Shown: piece by piece, positions 1 through 9,890 of the stretch
Layout: each line of letters starts with the position of its first letter
Numbering within the stretch: the first letter of the stretch is position 1
Assembly: GCA_963573385.1 (NCBI GenBank)
Contig: CAUYLG010041594.1
Coordinates: 1-64,000 of the forward strand
Direction of reading: 5' to 3'
Source: Cacajao melanocephalus
Lineage: Eukaryota; Chordata; Mammalia; Primates; Pitheciidae
Length of the DNA stretch: 64,000 nucleotides
Notes under the pieces: generated by a model
The model's input: only the letters and a program-made list of their open reading frames with translations
Database searches by the model: none
Told to the model about the DNA's origin: nothing
Program-made: the position numbers and the translations under genes

Positions 1-167
1 CCACATAATTGGAAGTAAATCACTCCTCAGCAATTGCATAGCATTTCACAGGTTTAAATAAAATATTGGTTGGCTGCTTGTTTGTTATTTTCATCCCTTA
101 TTCCTTCCTGTCTCCATTGTTAAGCACAATTATTGGCATAATAGAGGATTTTAATACCCATTTTTAG
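1..167. other. unannotated AT-rich DNA
   Basis: No open frame of interest and no repeat I recognise. It precedes an Alu 3'-end remnant. Confidence 0.5.
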
Positions 168-317
168 ACTGCATTCTAGCCTGGGCAATAGAACAAGAAT
201 CCCGTTCTCTCTCCCTCTTTCTCTTCCTCTTTCTTTCTCTCTTATATTCTTTTTTTTCTTTCTTTCTTTTCTCTCTTTTTCTTTCTTTCTTTCAAAAATA
301 AAAATTAAAAAAAAAAG
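168..317 (+). repeat. Alu 3'-end remnant with pyrimidine-rich tract
   Basis: Bases 168-210 resemble the last 40 bases of an Alu (the 'gcctgggcaa' motif). They run into an impure (CTTT)n tract at about 205-296 and then an A-rich run at 296-316. The rest of the Alu is absent. The A-rich run abuts the antisense L1 that follows, so the Alu tail may mark where the L1 was cut. Confidence 0.55.
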
Positions 318-1735
318 AATCTATAGATTACTTTGGGCAGTATGGCCATTTTCATGATATTAATTCTTCCTAACCATGAGCATGGAAAAGTTTTTCCATC
401 TGTTTGTGTCCTCTCTTATTTTGTTGAGCAGTGGTTTGTAGTTCTCCTTGAAGAGGTCCTTTACATCCTTTGCTAGTTGTATTCCTAGGTATTTTATTCT
501 CTTTGTAGCAATTGTGAATGGGAGTTCTCTATTGATTTGGTTCTCTGTTTGTCTGTTATTGGTATATAGGAATGTTTGCAATTTCTGCACATTGATTTTG
601 TATCCTGAGACTTTGCTGAAGTTGCTTATCAGTTTGAGAATATTTTGGGCTGAGATGATGGGATCTTCTAGATATACAATCATGTCATCTGCAAATAGAG
701 ACAGTTTGACTTCCTCCTTTCCTAATTGAATACCCTGTATTTCTTTTTCTTGCCTGATTGCTCTGGCTAGAATTTCCAATACTATATTGAATAGGAGTGG
801 TGAGAGAGGGCATCCTTGTCTAGTGCCTGATTTCAAAGGGAATTCTTCCAGCTTTTGCCCGTTCAGTATGATATTCGCTGTAGGTTTGTCATATATAGCT
901 TTTATCATTTTATGATACATTCCATCGGTACCTAGTTTACTGAGAGGTTTTAGCATGAAGGGCTGTTGAATTTTGTCAAAGGCCTTCTCTGAGTCTATTG
1001 AGATAATCATGTGGTTTTTGTCTTTGTTTGCATTTATGTGATGGATTACGTTTATGGATTTGTGTATCTTGAACCAGCCTTGCATCCCCGGCATGAAGCC
1101 TACTTGATCGTGATGGATAAGCTTTTTGATGTGCTGTTGCAGTCTGTTTGCCAGTATTTTACTGAAGATTTTTGCGTCAATGCTCATCATGGATATTGGC
1201 CTGCAGTTTTCTTTTTTAGTTGAGTTTCTGCCTGTTTTGGTATCGGGATGATGTTGGTCTCATAAAATGAGTAAGGGAGGATTTCCTCCTTTTGTATTGT
1301 TTCATACAGTTTCAGAAGGAATGGAACCAGCTCCTCTTTGTACGTCTGGTAGAGTTCAGCTGTGTACTCATCTGGACCTGGACTTTATTTTGGTTGTTAG
1401 GCTATTGATTGCTGCCTCTACTTCAGCCTTTGTTATTGGTCTTTTAAGGGTTTCAGCTTCCTCCTGGTTTAGTCTTGGTAGAGTACAAGTGTCTAGGAAT
1501 TTATCCATTTCTTCCTGGTTTACTGGTTTATGTGCATATACCTGTTTGTAGTAATCTCTGATGGCAGTTTGTATTTCTGTGGGATTAGTGGTAATATCCC
1601 TTTTATAGTTTTTTATTGCATCTATTTGATTCTTCTCCCTTTTTTTTTTTAATTAATCTGGCTAGCAGTCTGTCTATTTTGTTAATCTTTTCAAAAAACC
1701 AGCTCCTGGATTTATTGATTTTTTGAAGGTTTGTT
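318..1735 (-). mobile_element. L1 fragment, ORF2 linker and reverse transcriptase region
   Basis: On the minus strand this reads as primate-type L1 ORF2 from the endonuclease-RT linker (near 1735) to past the RT fingers and palm (near 320). Both ends are cut: the endonuclease, ORF1 and 5'UTR are missing upstream, and the RNase H-like C-terminus, 3'UTR and poly(A) are missing downstream. An A-tract expansion (seen as T's near 1640-1651) and a one-base loss near 1232-1234 break the frame. Similarity to L1 is high through the open part, which suggests a primate-lineage (L1PA/L1PB-like) copy. Confidence 0.9.
360..1190 (-). pseudogene. L1 ORF2 reverse transcriptase fragment
   Basis: An open frame of 276 codons corresponding to the middle of the L1 ORF2 protein. 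In an intact element that protein is the cytoplasmic and nuclear endonuclease/reverse transcriptase that copies L1 RNA into DNA. Residues 62-72 ([11 protein letters not shown]) carry the first catalytic aspartate block; residues 122-129 (GTRQGCPL) match the RT block that precedes the active site; FADD at 166-169 is the active-site box. The first Met is an internal position of the family, not a native start. The frame ends just before 'gaaaatggccatactgccc' on the minus strand. Without endonuclease, C-terminal domain and RNA-binding partner it cannot act alone. I treat it as a decayed fragment, not a gene. Confidence 0.85.
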
Positions 1736-1795
1736 AACTTTAAAATTTCTGAGGGATAAAGAAAAAAATGGCACCTCTGTTGCATCTGTAGACAT

Positions 1796-2218
1796 TTCTA
1801 TCATTGCACTTGTCTCACTCGTCACAATTCATCTGCCTCACCTATAAGATCGATTGTGAGTTTTTCACACTATTTTGTCCAATTAACTTTTGAACCTCCA
1901 GTAATTTGGCCTGATGCCAGGAACATAGTAGGTGTATAAAGAAATAAATGCATTAGTCAAAATAAATTCTATTTGGAATCCTAAGGCATTTTGTTTTAAA
2001 ATTCTAGACAACTCTATCCTGTTGCTGACAATTTAGTCACAAAACAGAATTGCTAACTTAGAGAATCTCCTACTGCACAGACACACTGTGCATTGCGTTA
2101 AATGTCTTCTTCCTTAGTGCCACTTTCTGGCAGATGCCTTCTGAGCTGACATGCCTGGGAATCAATCACACGTTTTCCAAGGCGCGCTGGAAGGGAAGTT
2201 AGTAGGAGTGCAGAAAGA
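1796..2218. other. unannotated DNA, possible weak L2 trace
   Basis: Around 1909-1940 the words 'gccaggaacatagtaggtg' resemble the 3' end of L2. The match is short and unsupported on either side. Nothing else recognised. Confidence 0.35.
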
Positions 2219-2235
2219 CAGGGCTAATTTCCTTA

Positions 2236-2472
2236 ATCTTGGCTCACTGCACCCTCTGCTGCCTAGGTTCAAGGAATTCTCATGCCTCAGCTTCCTGGGT
2301 AGCTGAGACTACAGGTATGTGCCACCACACCCAGTTAATTTTCGTAGTTTTAGTAGAGACAAGGTTTTACCATGTTGGCCAGGCTGGTCTCAAACTTCTG
2401 ACCTAGAAGTGATCTGCCCACCTAGGCCTCCCAAAGTGCTGGGATTAGAGGCATGAGCCACCACGCCCAGCC
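2236..2472 (-). mobile_element. Alu lacking its 3' end and A-tail
   Basis: Antisense Alu beginning at its canonical 5' end (2472, 'ccacgcccagcc' on plus) and stopping at the 'tgcagtgagcc' part of the right arm (near 2241). About 50 bases of right arm and the poly(A) are missing. It is flanked by 'agggctaatttcctta' (2220-2235) and 'agggctaattttcttta' (2474-2490), which look like target-site duplications with small differences. The canonical A-tail is absent although the duplications survive. Confidence 0.88.
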
Positions 2473-2490
2473 CAGGGCTAATTTTCTTTA

Positions 2491-3460
2491 CATTGCTTTA
2501 TCATTTGAGGGGAATGAGAAAATGAAATGGTGCACCACTGTTGGCTTTTCCTGGTGGGGTGCTGAATGACAGCCACTGATTTTAAATCATAATTAGCATT
2601 CCAAAAACAAAGACACAGTTCTGCCTTCTCACAGTGTCCCAGGGGTTCCAGGTAGCAAGGAATAGGGTTAGTCCATGGGATGTTCACCTCTAGAATCTTG
2701 TGACCCAAGCGATAAATTTATAGCAATCCACCGTTTAGAAAGATAAAGTAACTTAAGGTTTGACAGTTGGGCTAAAGGATCAGAGGGCACTGTTCAAACT
2801 CAAACTAAAATGTATTACAAGAAAATTTTCATCCACCTAAATATGTGACAACTAGGAAAAAAAAAATTCAATCCAAACTGATTTGGCCATTTTCTGTTAT
2901 GTCGACACAGTTAAGGGGCCTAAGAAGAAATGAACACAAATGCCTTCAATGATGGGATTCAGAGTGTTCCTGCTCTCAAGCCTGCTTATTACAGCTTTAC
3001 ATTGTTCCTTATCTGACCCAGATTTTGAGTCACTACTCTGAACTTAATTTAAGGAGTGGTACAGTGTAATGAGTTTCCAACCCTGTGCAGAAAACAAATT
3101 TGCATTTTTCCAACTGATTAGTTTCTCTACTGATTAACTAAGCAAGGTCAACTTTTGGTCACTGATGCTGCAGATTGGAACAGCTGATATTTTCCAGTTT
3201 CAGAGTTGGGAGAACTCAACTGAAGTTCTTGTTTTCACTACTGAAGGACAAATTATGGCATTCCAGAAGCTAAGAAAATGTGGGAATGCTCACACATCTA
3301 CCTGGGTGTTTACTATCTTCCATCACTCAGGTCATTCAGGGACTTAGCAAAGGAGAAGCTCCTCTCCTCTCTTCTCCATTCTTAGCTTCCACTACAGAGT
3401 CTTTTTTTGAGAACTGCCTGAGATGACCAATGGCTGTCACCTCATAGATTCACTGTAAAC
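2491..3460. other. unannotated unique DNA
   Basis: No recognised repeat. Open frames here are under 80 codons and look like chance. Confidence 0.5.
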
Positions 3461-3464
3461 GTAG

Positions 3465-3695
3465 TGTGAAGTGGAAGACATGGGCTTTGGATACACAGAA
3501 GGAACCAGATTGAAATCCCTAATTCCATTACTTTCAAAGCTATGTGACCTTGAGTTAGTCTGTGTCTTGGTTTGCTCATCTATAAAATGAGGATAATAGC
3601 AGATTCCTTATGTTATTAGGATTGAAAGAGGAAATATGTGAAAATGCCTAGCTTAGTGTTTGGAACACAGTAAGCAACTAGTAAATGTTAATTGG
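3465..3695 (+). repeat. MIR (mammalian-wide interspersed repeat)
   Basis: Nearly full-length old tRNA-derived SINE in plus orientation. Recognisable are 'gctatgtgacctt' in the core, the 'ctcatctataaaatgaggataata' type block, and the 3' 'ggaacacagtaagcaactagtaaatgtt' type end shared with L2. Heavily mutated and without target duplications. Confidence 0.8.
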
Positions 3696-4104
3696 CCTTC
3701 ATTTTTGAAGTCCTAGGTCAGATATGATGGTCAATTAAGAAAGTAAGTTTAGCACCACTTGTGTACTACTCCCATGTCTCAACTCTTCTCTATATATGTC
3801 CAAATTATTTCTGTCCCTGGATCCAGTAGTTGGATAACCCTGACTATGGATTCAACCTCCACTCAAATCTTGCACCTTCCATGAAAACTTAGCAGATCAC
3901 CAGGCTCACAGGTTGTTCCCTTTTCTGAATTTCTTTCACTCTTATTCTTAACTAATGTCTCCCTAAGCATGGGACACATACAACTGGTGGTACCATGATG
4001 ACTCTGGGTGAAAGAAAAGTGATTTGAGATTTTACAGATGCATAGCAGTTCTCAGCCTTTAGCAGGCAAACATAGCTGAGACTTATAATATTATCTTATT
4101 TTTA
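3696..4104. other. unannotated unique DNA
   Basis: Nothing recognised between the MIR and the MADE1 element. Confidence 0.5.
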
Positions 4105-4184
4105 TTAGATTGGTGCAAAATTAATTGTGGTTTTGTCCATTAAAAGCAATGGCAAAAGCTGCAATTACTTTTGCACCAACCTTA
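4105..4184 (+). mobile_element. MADE1 mariner-derived MITE (miR-548-type hairpin)
   Basis: An 80-bp palindromic element with arms 'ttagattggtgcaaaa' and 'ttttgcaccaacctta' and a short centre around 'cattaaaagcaatgg'. This is the form of MADE1, the miniature relative of the human mariner Hsmar1. Transcripts of MADE1 copies fold into a near-perfect hairpin, and the miR-548 family is known to derive from such copies. The right arm has 'gcaattacttttgc', which resembles the usual miR-548 3p region. Nothing in the sequence shows that this copy is transcribed. Confidence 0.93.
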
Positions 4185-5814
4185 TCGTGTATTTGCTATT
4201 ATACTTTCTAATTCACGGCAAATAAGGCTGTTTCCACTTGTGATAGTTACCTAAAGTTTCCTCTGATTATGAGTTATTTAAGGAAAAAACTAAATGATTC
4301 CACTTACATAAAAACACTGAGTAAATAATAATAATTCTGGTGGCATATGCAAGTAGAAAAGAAAAACTGCATCAGATTATCACACATGCAACTGAAGTTT
4401 AGGAAATATCAGTCTGTTCCACTTATGCAGAAGTACACTCAAGTGGACTGCTGTCTTTTGAATTTTTAAATTGATTTATACTCTGAGTTCTGTCTTCCCC
4501 TCAAATGGATTATTAGCTTCTCAGAAAAGAATGTCTACTACTTTCTCCTTTCTATCCTGCCTAACAATTCTGTGGACTCATTTACACAATAACTACTCAT
4601 CACTTAATTGAAGAAAAAAGTAAATTATTTCTTGACCTAGTTTTGTAAACTGGCAGACACCCACGGAGATATAATCCAAGGAAAAATAGTTATGCTGTGA
4701 ACAATTAAGAATTTTCAGAAAAAGGAAAACCATGACTCACCTACTACGATTTTTCTTCCTTACAGGCGTCTTTTAGTTCTTGCCGAAAATAGAATGTTAG
4801 TATGAGACACAAAATTATAGTAGAAGGCTAGAACACATTCCTACCGGATATTGGATTAAAAATAAGTTCATCTTTTAAGGCTCTAGCAATGGGGACTCTA
4901 CTCTGTCAATCAGTGATGACTGGCAGCTGGAGAGAGGAGAATTTTGATACGGTGGCCCTTGTCAGACCCTATTCGTCATAGGAATTTTCCTCTACTTTGA
5001 TTCTTGTGAGTAGCTCTGGTGCCAAAGAACATGAAAGAAATTCTTCCTTAAATGTGTATTGTGCATGTGCTTTCACACCTCGGAAACGGTTCTTGCCATC
5101 CTTTCCAACAAGTGCTTTTATTTGGTTAAAATTAAGTCTCGGCCTGCCAGGGAGAATTACTGTTCATCTGTTATTCAAAGAGAGTGCCTTATCTTACATG
5201 ATCATACTGCACTGGTAGTATGGAAACTACCCAGTTACCACTAATGCAGCCAGTCACATCCATCTCTGTAAGATTCCCAGAGTGCCCCACTCTAAAGTTA
5301 GAAGTGCCTGCTTCTTCCCCCTTCAACTTCTTTTTAAAAATGATTCAGTTAGATCACTGAGATTGATTCTTTAATCAAACCTGTCCTGTAAGATGGCCCT
5401 CACTTTATGAACAGACAGCAGATCAACCTTTTCATTTTCCAGCATTCAGATATACTGAAAAGAGCAGTCATTCTTATGGTGTGGTATGTGCTTTAGGGTT
5501 TAGCATTATGATTTTTTTTCTTTCTCAAGGTGGTTAACCCCCATGTCATGTGCTGAGTAGTATAACAGACATATACTTTTCTCTTATGAGCTAGCTGTCA
5601 CTTTGAACTGATCATTTGGTGTTCCATTGCAGGAAAAAAATTAGAGTTGCATTTATGGATTGCAGCAACTTATGTTTAGCCTGGAAAAATAAAATCAGGT
5701 TTTAAAGAGTGAAATTTGATCATATACAGGAAATGGATCTAAAACCAGATATTATATAAAATTGGGTTTTCTTCATCTTTTATTGTTTGCTTCTTGATGC
5801 TTCTGGGGAAAAAA
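4185..5814. other. unannotated unique DNA
   Basis: AT-rich, no recognised repeat, open frames below 75 codons. Confidence 0.5.
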
Positions 5815-5855
5815 TACAAAAACAAAACAAAACAAAACAAAACAACAACAACAAA
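5815..5855 (+). repeat. (AAAAC)n / (AAC)n microsatellite
   Basis: Five-base AAAAC units grading into AAC units. No retroelement body is visible directly upstream, so it may be an orphan A-tail. Confidence 0.9.
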
Positions 5856-5934
5856 AAGCTGGGTGTTTTCAGTATGATAGGACGGTGTTGCAATAATGAA
5901 GTTAATTTGCAGAGAGTATTAATCAAAAATCTTT

Positions 5935-6240
5935 TATTTGCTAATGACAGAAGTCAGTTCAAATGAGCCTATATCAAGATAATTATTTGGGGGGCTCATA
6001 TGACCTGTAAAATTTAGGGGCCTATCTTAGGATAACTGGGCCCAAGCACTAGGATTTGTTTTCTTCATTTCCTTAAATCAGCCTCATTCTTTTCCACTGT
6101 AAGAAGTCCTTCGCACGTCAGGGAATCTATTTCACAAAAGAGAAAGTGCCTATTCCCCGGGAAGATGCTAAGAAAAAACTCTGACTGATCCTGCTAGTGG
6201 TACATGCCTATTTCTTAGGCAATCACTGTGATCATGGAGA
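5935..6240. repeat. possible old interspersed repeat, class not assigned
   Basis: The stretch from 'tgacagaagtcagttcaaa' to 'caatcactgtgatcatgg' has the feel of a dispersed mammalian repeat with those end motifs. I could not assign it to a family with confidence. Confidence 0.25.
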
Positions 6241-9060
6241 CAGGGTTATATAGACATATGCATTTCACTTTTGGAACACATCTTAGAATTCTGGGTGGGG
6301 ATTAGATAGGAGATAGCAGTAACCAGAAAAAAAGGGGTGGTGCAAATAAGGTCTTGAAAAGTTAGGTTGCAATCCCGATTTGTATCTACTATAATGAACT
6401 GAGAAAGGAAGATGAGAACCAAGAGTGGGTGAAATGGTGGTAAAGTTAAACAAATGATAGGAGAAAAAAATGATCTCTTGAGACCATCTATTAAAATCAA
6501 AAGTTATGCTAATGGCTATATTGCTATAACAAAGATACTCTCAGTACAGACTAATGAGATAGAAATTTACTTATCTCTCATATTATAGTTTAGGATTGGG
6601 CAGGAGGTACAGGTTGATTAAGTTAGTTTTTTCCATGAGATTATTTAAGGACCAAGGTTACTTATTTCTGTTGCTCTGTCATGCCCTAGTATAGCTTCAC
6701 ATGGTTAAATATGGCTCACATCATTACCTTCCCACTCCAGCCCACAAGAAGGGGGCCCTTTATAAAAATAGTATCTCAAGTTACAAACGTGGCTTCTGCC
6801 TGCATCTTATTGATCAAACACAGTGCAATGGCCACACCTACCTACAAGCAAGGCTGGGAAAAGTAATCTTCCGACGAGTAATCTTGCACCCAGGTAAAGC
6901 TCAGGGGGTTCTGCTATTATAGATTCTGGGAAACAATTAGCATTCCACCACACCCAAAATGTGGACGGTCTTTTAAAACCATGTACCTTCACTGATAGTG
7001 AAAAGGGGTATAATCAATGTTTACGATGCTGATTAAAATACATGTAGTCAGGTGACAACAGACAAAGGCAACATGTAGAATTGAGTTTACATATCCCTAT
7101 TACTTGGTGATCATTCTTGGTAGAAAAAGCACCCTTTGCTTTGCCACTGAGGTTATATTTGCTTTGCTTTTTTTCCCCTTTGTGTCTGTTAAAACAAAAG
7201 GTAGGCAGATTGGGTCTACAGTGCGATGATATTTTTCCCAATTTAAGTCTGAATAATATGGGTGAAGGGTAGAGAGAGACTTCTTTAGCTTGTAAGAAAT
7301 AACATGCATTGTGGCATTTGTAATGAACCCATTTGTACCATCATCATTGTTTGTCTCCCTTGTGTAATTTTTCCTAGGCATTCTCTGGCAGTTTCCCACA
7401 GAAAATACTGCCCCTTACAACATCTCTCCTGTCTTGGGCTAAACCAGCTTTCTCTTCCCAGGTCTCTAAGCAACAGAATCTTAAAAATGAAATATTCATT
7501 TTCTGAAACCTAATTTAATTTCAGCGATGACTGGGTTGCAGAGCTTATCAGATCACAGAATCTGAAAAATTCTCTAAATTAACAATTCTCTCCTAGTGAT
7601 GGAGGTTTTTAAATTTTTTTCTGCATCTTGTTAAAGTGTACACACTCAGTTTTAACCTTGGTTTGTCTGACAGTGATTTACTCATTTGTGATCTAGGGGT
7701 AATGAGAAACATTGCAGGCAATCATCTTGCTGTCAATAAATGAAATACATAGTTATTTTTCTAAAGCACGGATTAGTGTTTCTCCCAAATAAACTCTTCT
7801 TTAGTTTTATTTTTGGAGCAAATTCTAAAGTATGGTAGTAGGGAATTCATCTTTCATAACTTCTGGGGCTGATGAGTCATTACTGACATGTAACATCCAA
7901 TTAAAGCAGTGACAAATGTAATTGCATGTCATGCACCATGGGGGTGATAAATTGTACCACATTCTAAAAGACATGTTTTGGTAAATGCTGTTTTGCTGAA
8001 AGACTGCAATTACAGCCTGCTTTGAATGGGGTGCCTTTGTTTTAAACACAGGGTAATGGAGTTCTAAATAGAGAGATCAGGTTAACAAAAGACATTTTAG
8101 AGCAGAGTTTAACCAGGCTAACTAGCAGTTGAAATTTTGTTGCCACTATCATTTCGACCTGCAGCCAGAATCTATCTTAATTTTTCAAAATGTGGCGGTT
8201 CCTACAAAATTTGGTCCAGATGACTTAATTTCTCTCTCAATGACATGGGCTATTTTGGTGAACACTAACTGCCTGACACTGTGGGCTCTCAAAACAAAAC
8301 AGAAACTCAGCATTTAATGAAGTTGGCTTATATTCAGACAAATGGGAAGAGTTTACATCCTTTAAAATTTACCTTTATCTAAAATACTTAAACAGGGTGG
8401 ACAAATTTGGTTAAATTTTGAATTTGTTTGATAATTTTTCATCTGTCTACATAAACTTTCCTTTGCTAGCATACGTATTTGATGACTGTTACACTGGTTT
8501 ATGTATGTGTCCAGTATAAAACTTAATAATTCCTGATCTTAATAAGGAGATTAATATAAGTGGTGATGAGTATAGTCTGTTTTTTAGGTAAGAGGAGAAC
8601 TAAGGACTTAGTTTTACATGATGATTGCTTTGTTCATTAGACTAAGTTTGCTGAATTTGATAAAGAGCTAAGGCATTCTCAGCAAATTCTATTAGTGTAA
8701 CAACTTTCTTTATTGTTTTACTGAGAATTGCCTTGCAGAAATACAATAATCCACTTATAATAATAGGGACAATAATAGACTACATTAATTGAGAAATATG
8801 CTAAAAGGAATAATTCTAGTGTTTTTTGAATTGCATGAATGAGTATTCAGTACCTGAAACCAAATTTATTTGTCTATGCAAGATACATGGTCTCTCTCTA
8901 AGGAGATTTCTATATACTAGAGGAGAAATAGAGTGCAATATATAAGTAAACAGGTATTTTTCCTACAAAAAGTTATTCATAACATCATTTAGATATGAGA
9001 TAGATTAATTACAGAATGTAATTTACATTTATCAGTCAAGTATTTAACAATATGGAGAGT
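6241..9060. other. unannotated unique DNA
   Basis: About 2.8 kb with no repeat I recognise. A short imperfect inverted repeat lies at 8670-8686 and 8716-8734. All open frames are under 100 codons and overlap on both strands. Confidence 0.5.
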
Positions 9061-9429
9061 ATTTCCATTTTGAACTAACATGGGTGAGTAGACCAATCCT
9101 CCTGCTAAGAAAAACTAGAAATGCTGAATACAACTTAAAAAGGTATCTTTTTTGAAGGCATTGGTAGGAAGATTTGAGGAGTCAAGATGCTGAAGAGAAT
9201 GAAAGTGCAGAGAAATTCAATAGTGTCAGCCACTTTTTCACTCAAAGCAATCTCCAATTAAAAAGTAGTTTAAGGCAAAGGGAAGAAAAAAGAACATGTA
9301 GAAGGTAGCAGAAAGAGGATAAGAATCTAAGTAGAAAGTTTTGATAATTAAGATAAAATGGAAGCATTAACAAAGTATAACTTATTAAAACTGACTTAAG
9401 AAGAGATAGAAAATCTGAATGGTATTATA

Positions 9430-9744
9430 TCTAGTAAAAAAAAAAATCCTCAATAAAATCTTCTCACAAAGAAACCCTTGCCTTAAATGGATTTACTATT
9501 GAATTGGTCCAAACAGTTAGGGAATATACACAAGTCTTATACAAATAGAACATTTCTTGATTCATTTAATAAAGTCACCATGACCTTGAAAGCAAAATCT
9601 GACAGGGCAGTATAATGAAGGAAATTTATAGACCAATATCTCAAAAACATCAGCATAAAAATTTTAATCCAAAATTCTTTCAAAAAATTTTCAAAAGATG
9701 AGTAAAAAGTATAAAAAACTAAGTTGGGTTTATTCCAAGAATTG
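9430..9744 (+). mobile_element. old L1 (L1M-type), 5' piece of a split copy
   Basis: Plus-strand remains of the ORF2 reverse transcriptase region. Recognisable in order are 'atggatttactattgaattg', the 'agaccaatatctc' block and 'gggtttattccaagaattg'. Similarity may begin earlier, near 9060. The match stops at an AT-rich tract, and the next part of the same ORF2 region resumes at 12786 after a younger antisense L1. Strongly mutated, no usable frame. Confidence 0.75.
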
Positions 9745-9890
9745 AATATATATACATATATAACTTTATTGTATATAACTATTACAATAAGTTGTGTTAT
9801 TGTACATATATTATATAATAATATATACCTATTGTTTATACATAATAATATAATATATACAAATAATAATAGTTTTAAGAGATCTTGATA
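9745..9890. repeat. AT-rich (TA)n tract at the nested-L1 junction
   Basis: Alternating TA/TAC/TATT runs between the 5' piece of the old L1 and the 3'-cut end of the younger antisense L1. It lies where a poly(A) of the antisense element would have been, so it may be a decayed tail that expanded. Confidence 0.75.
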
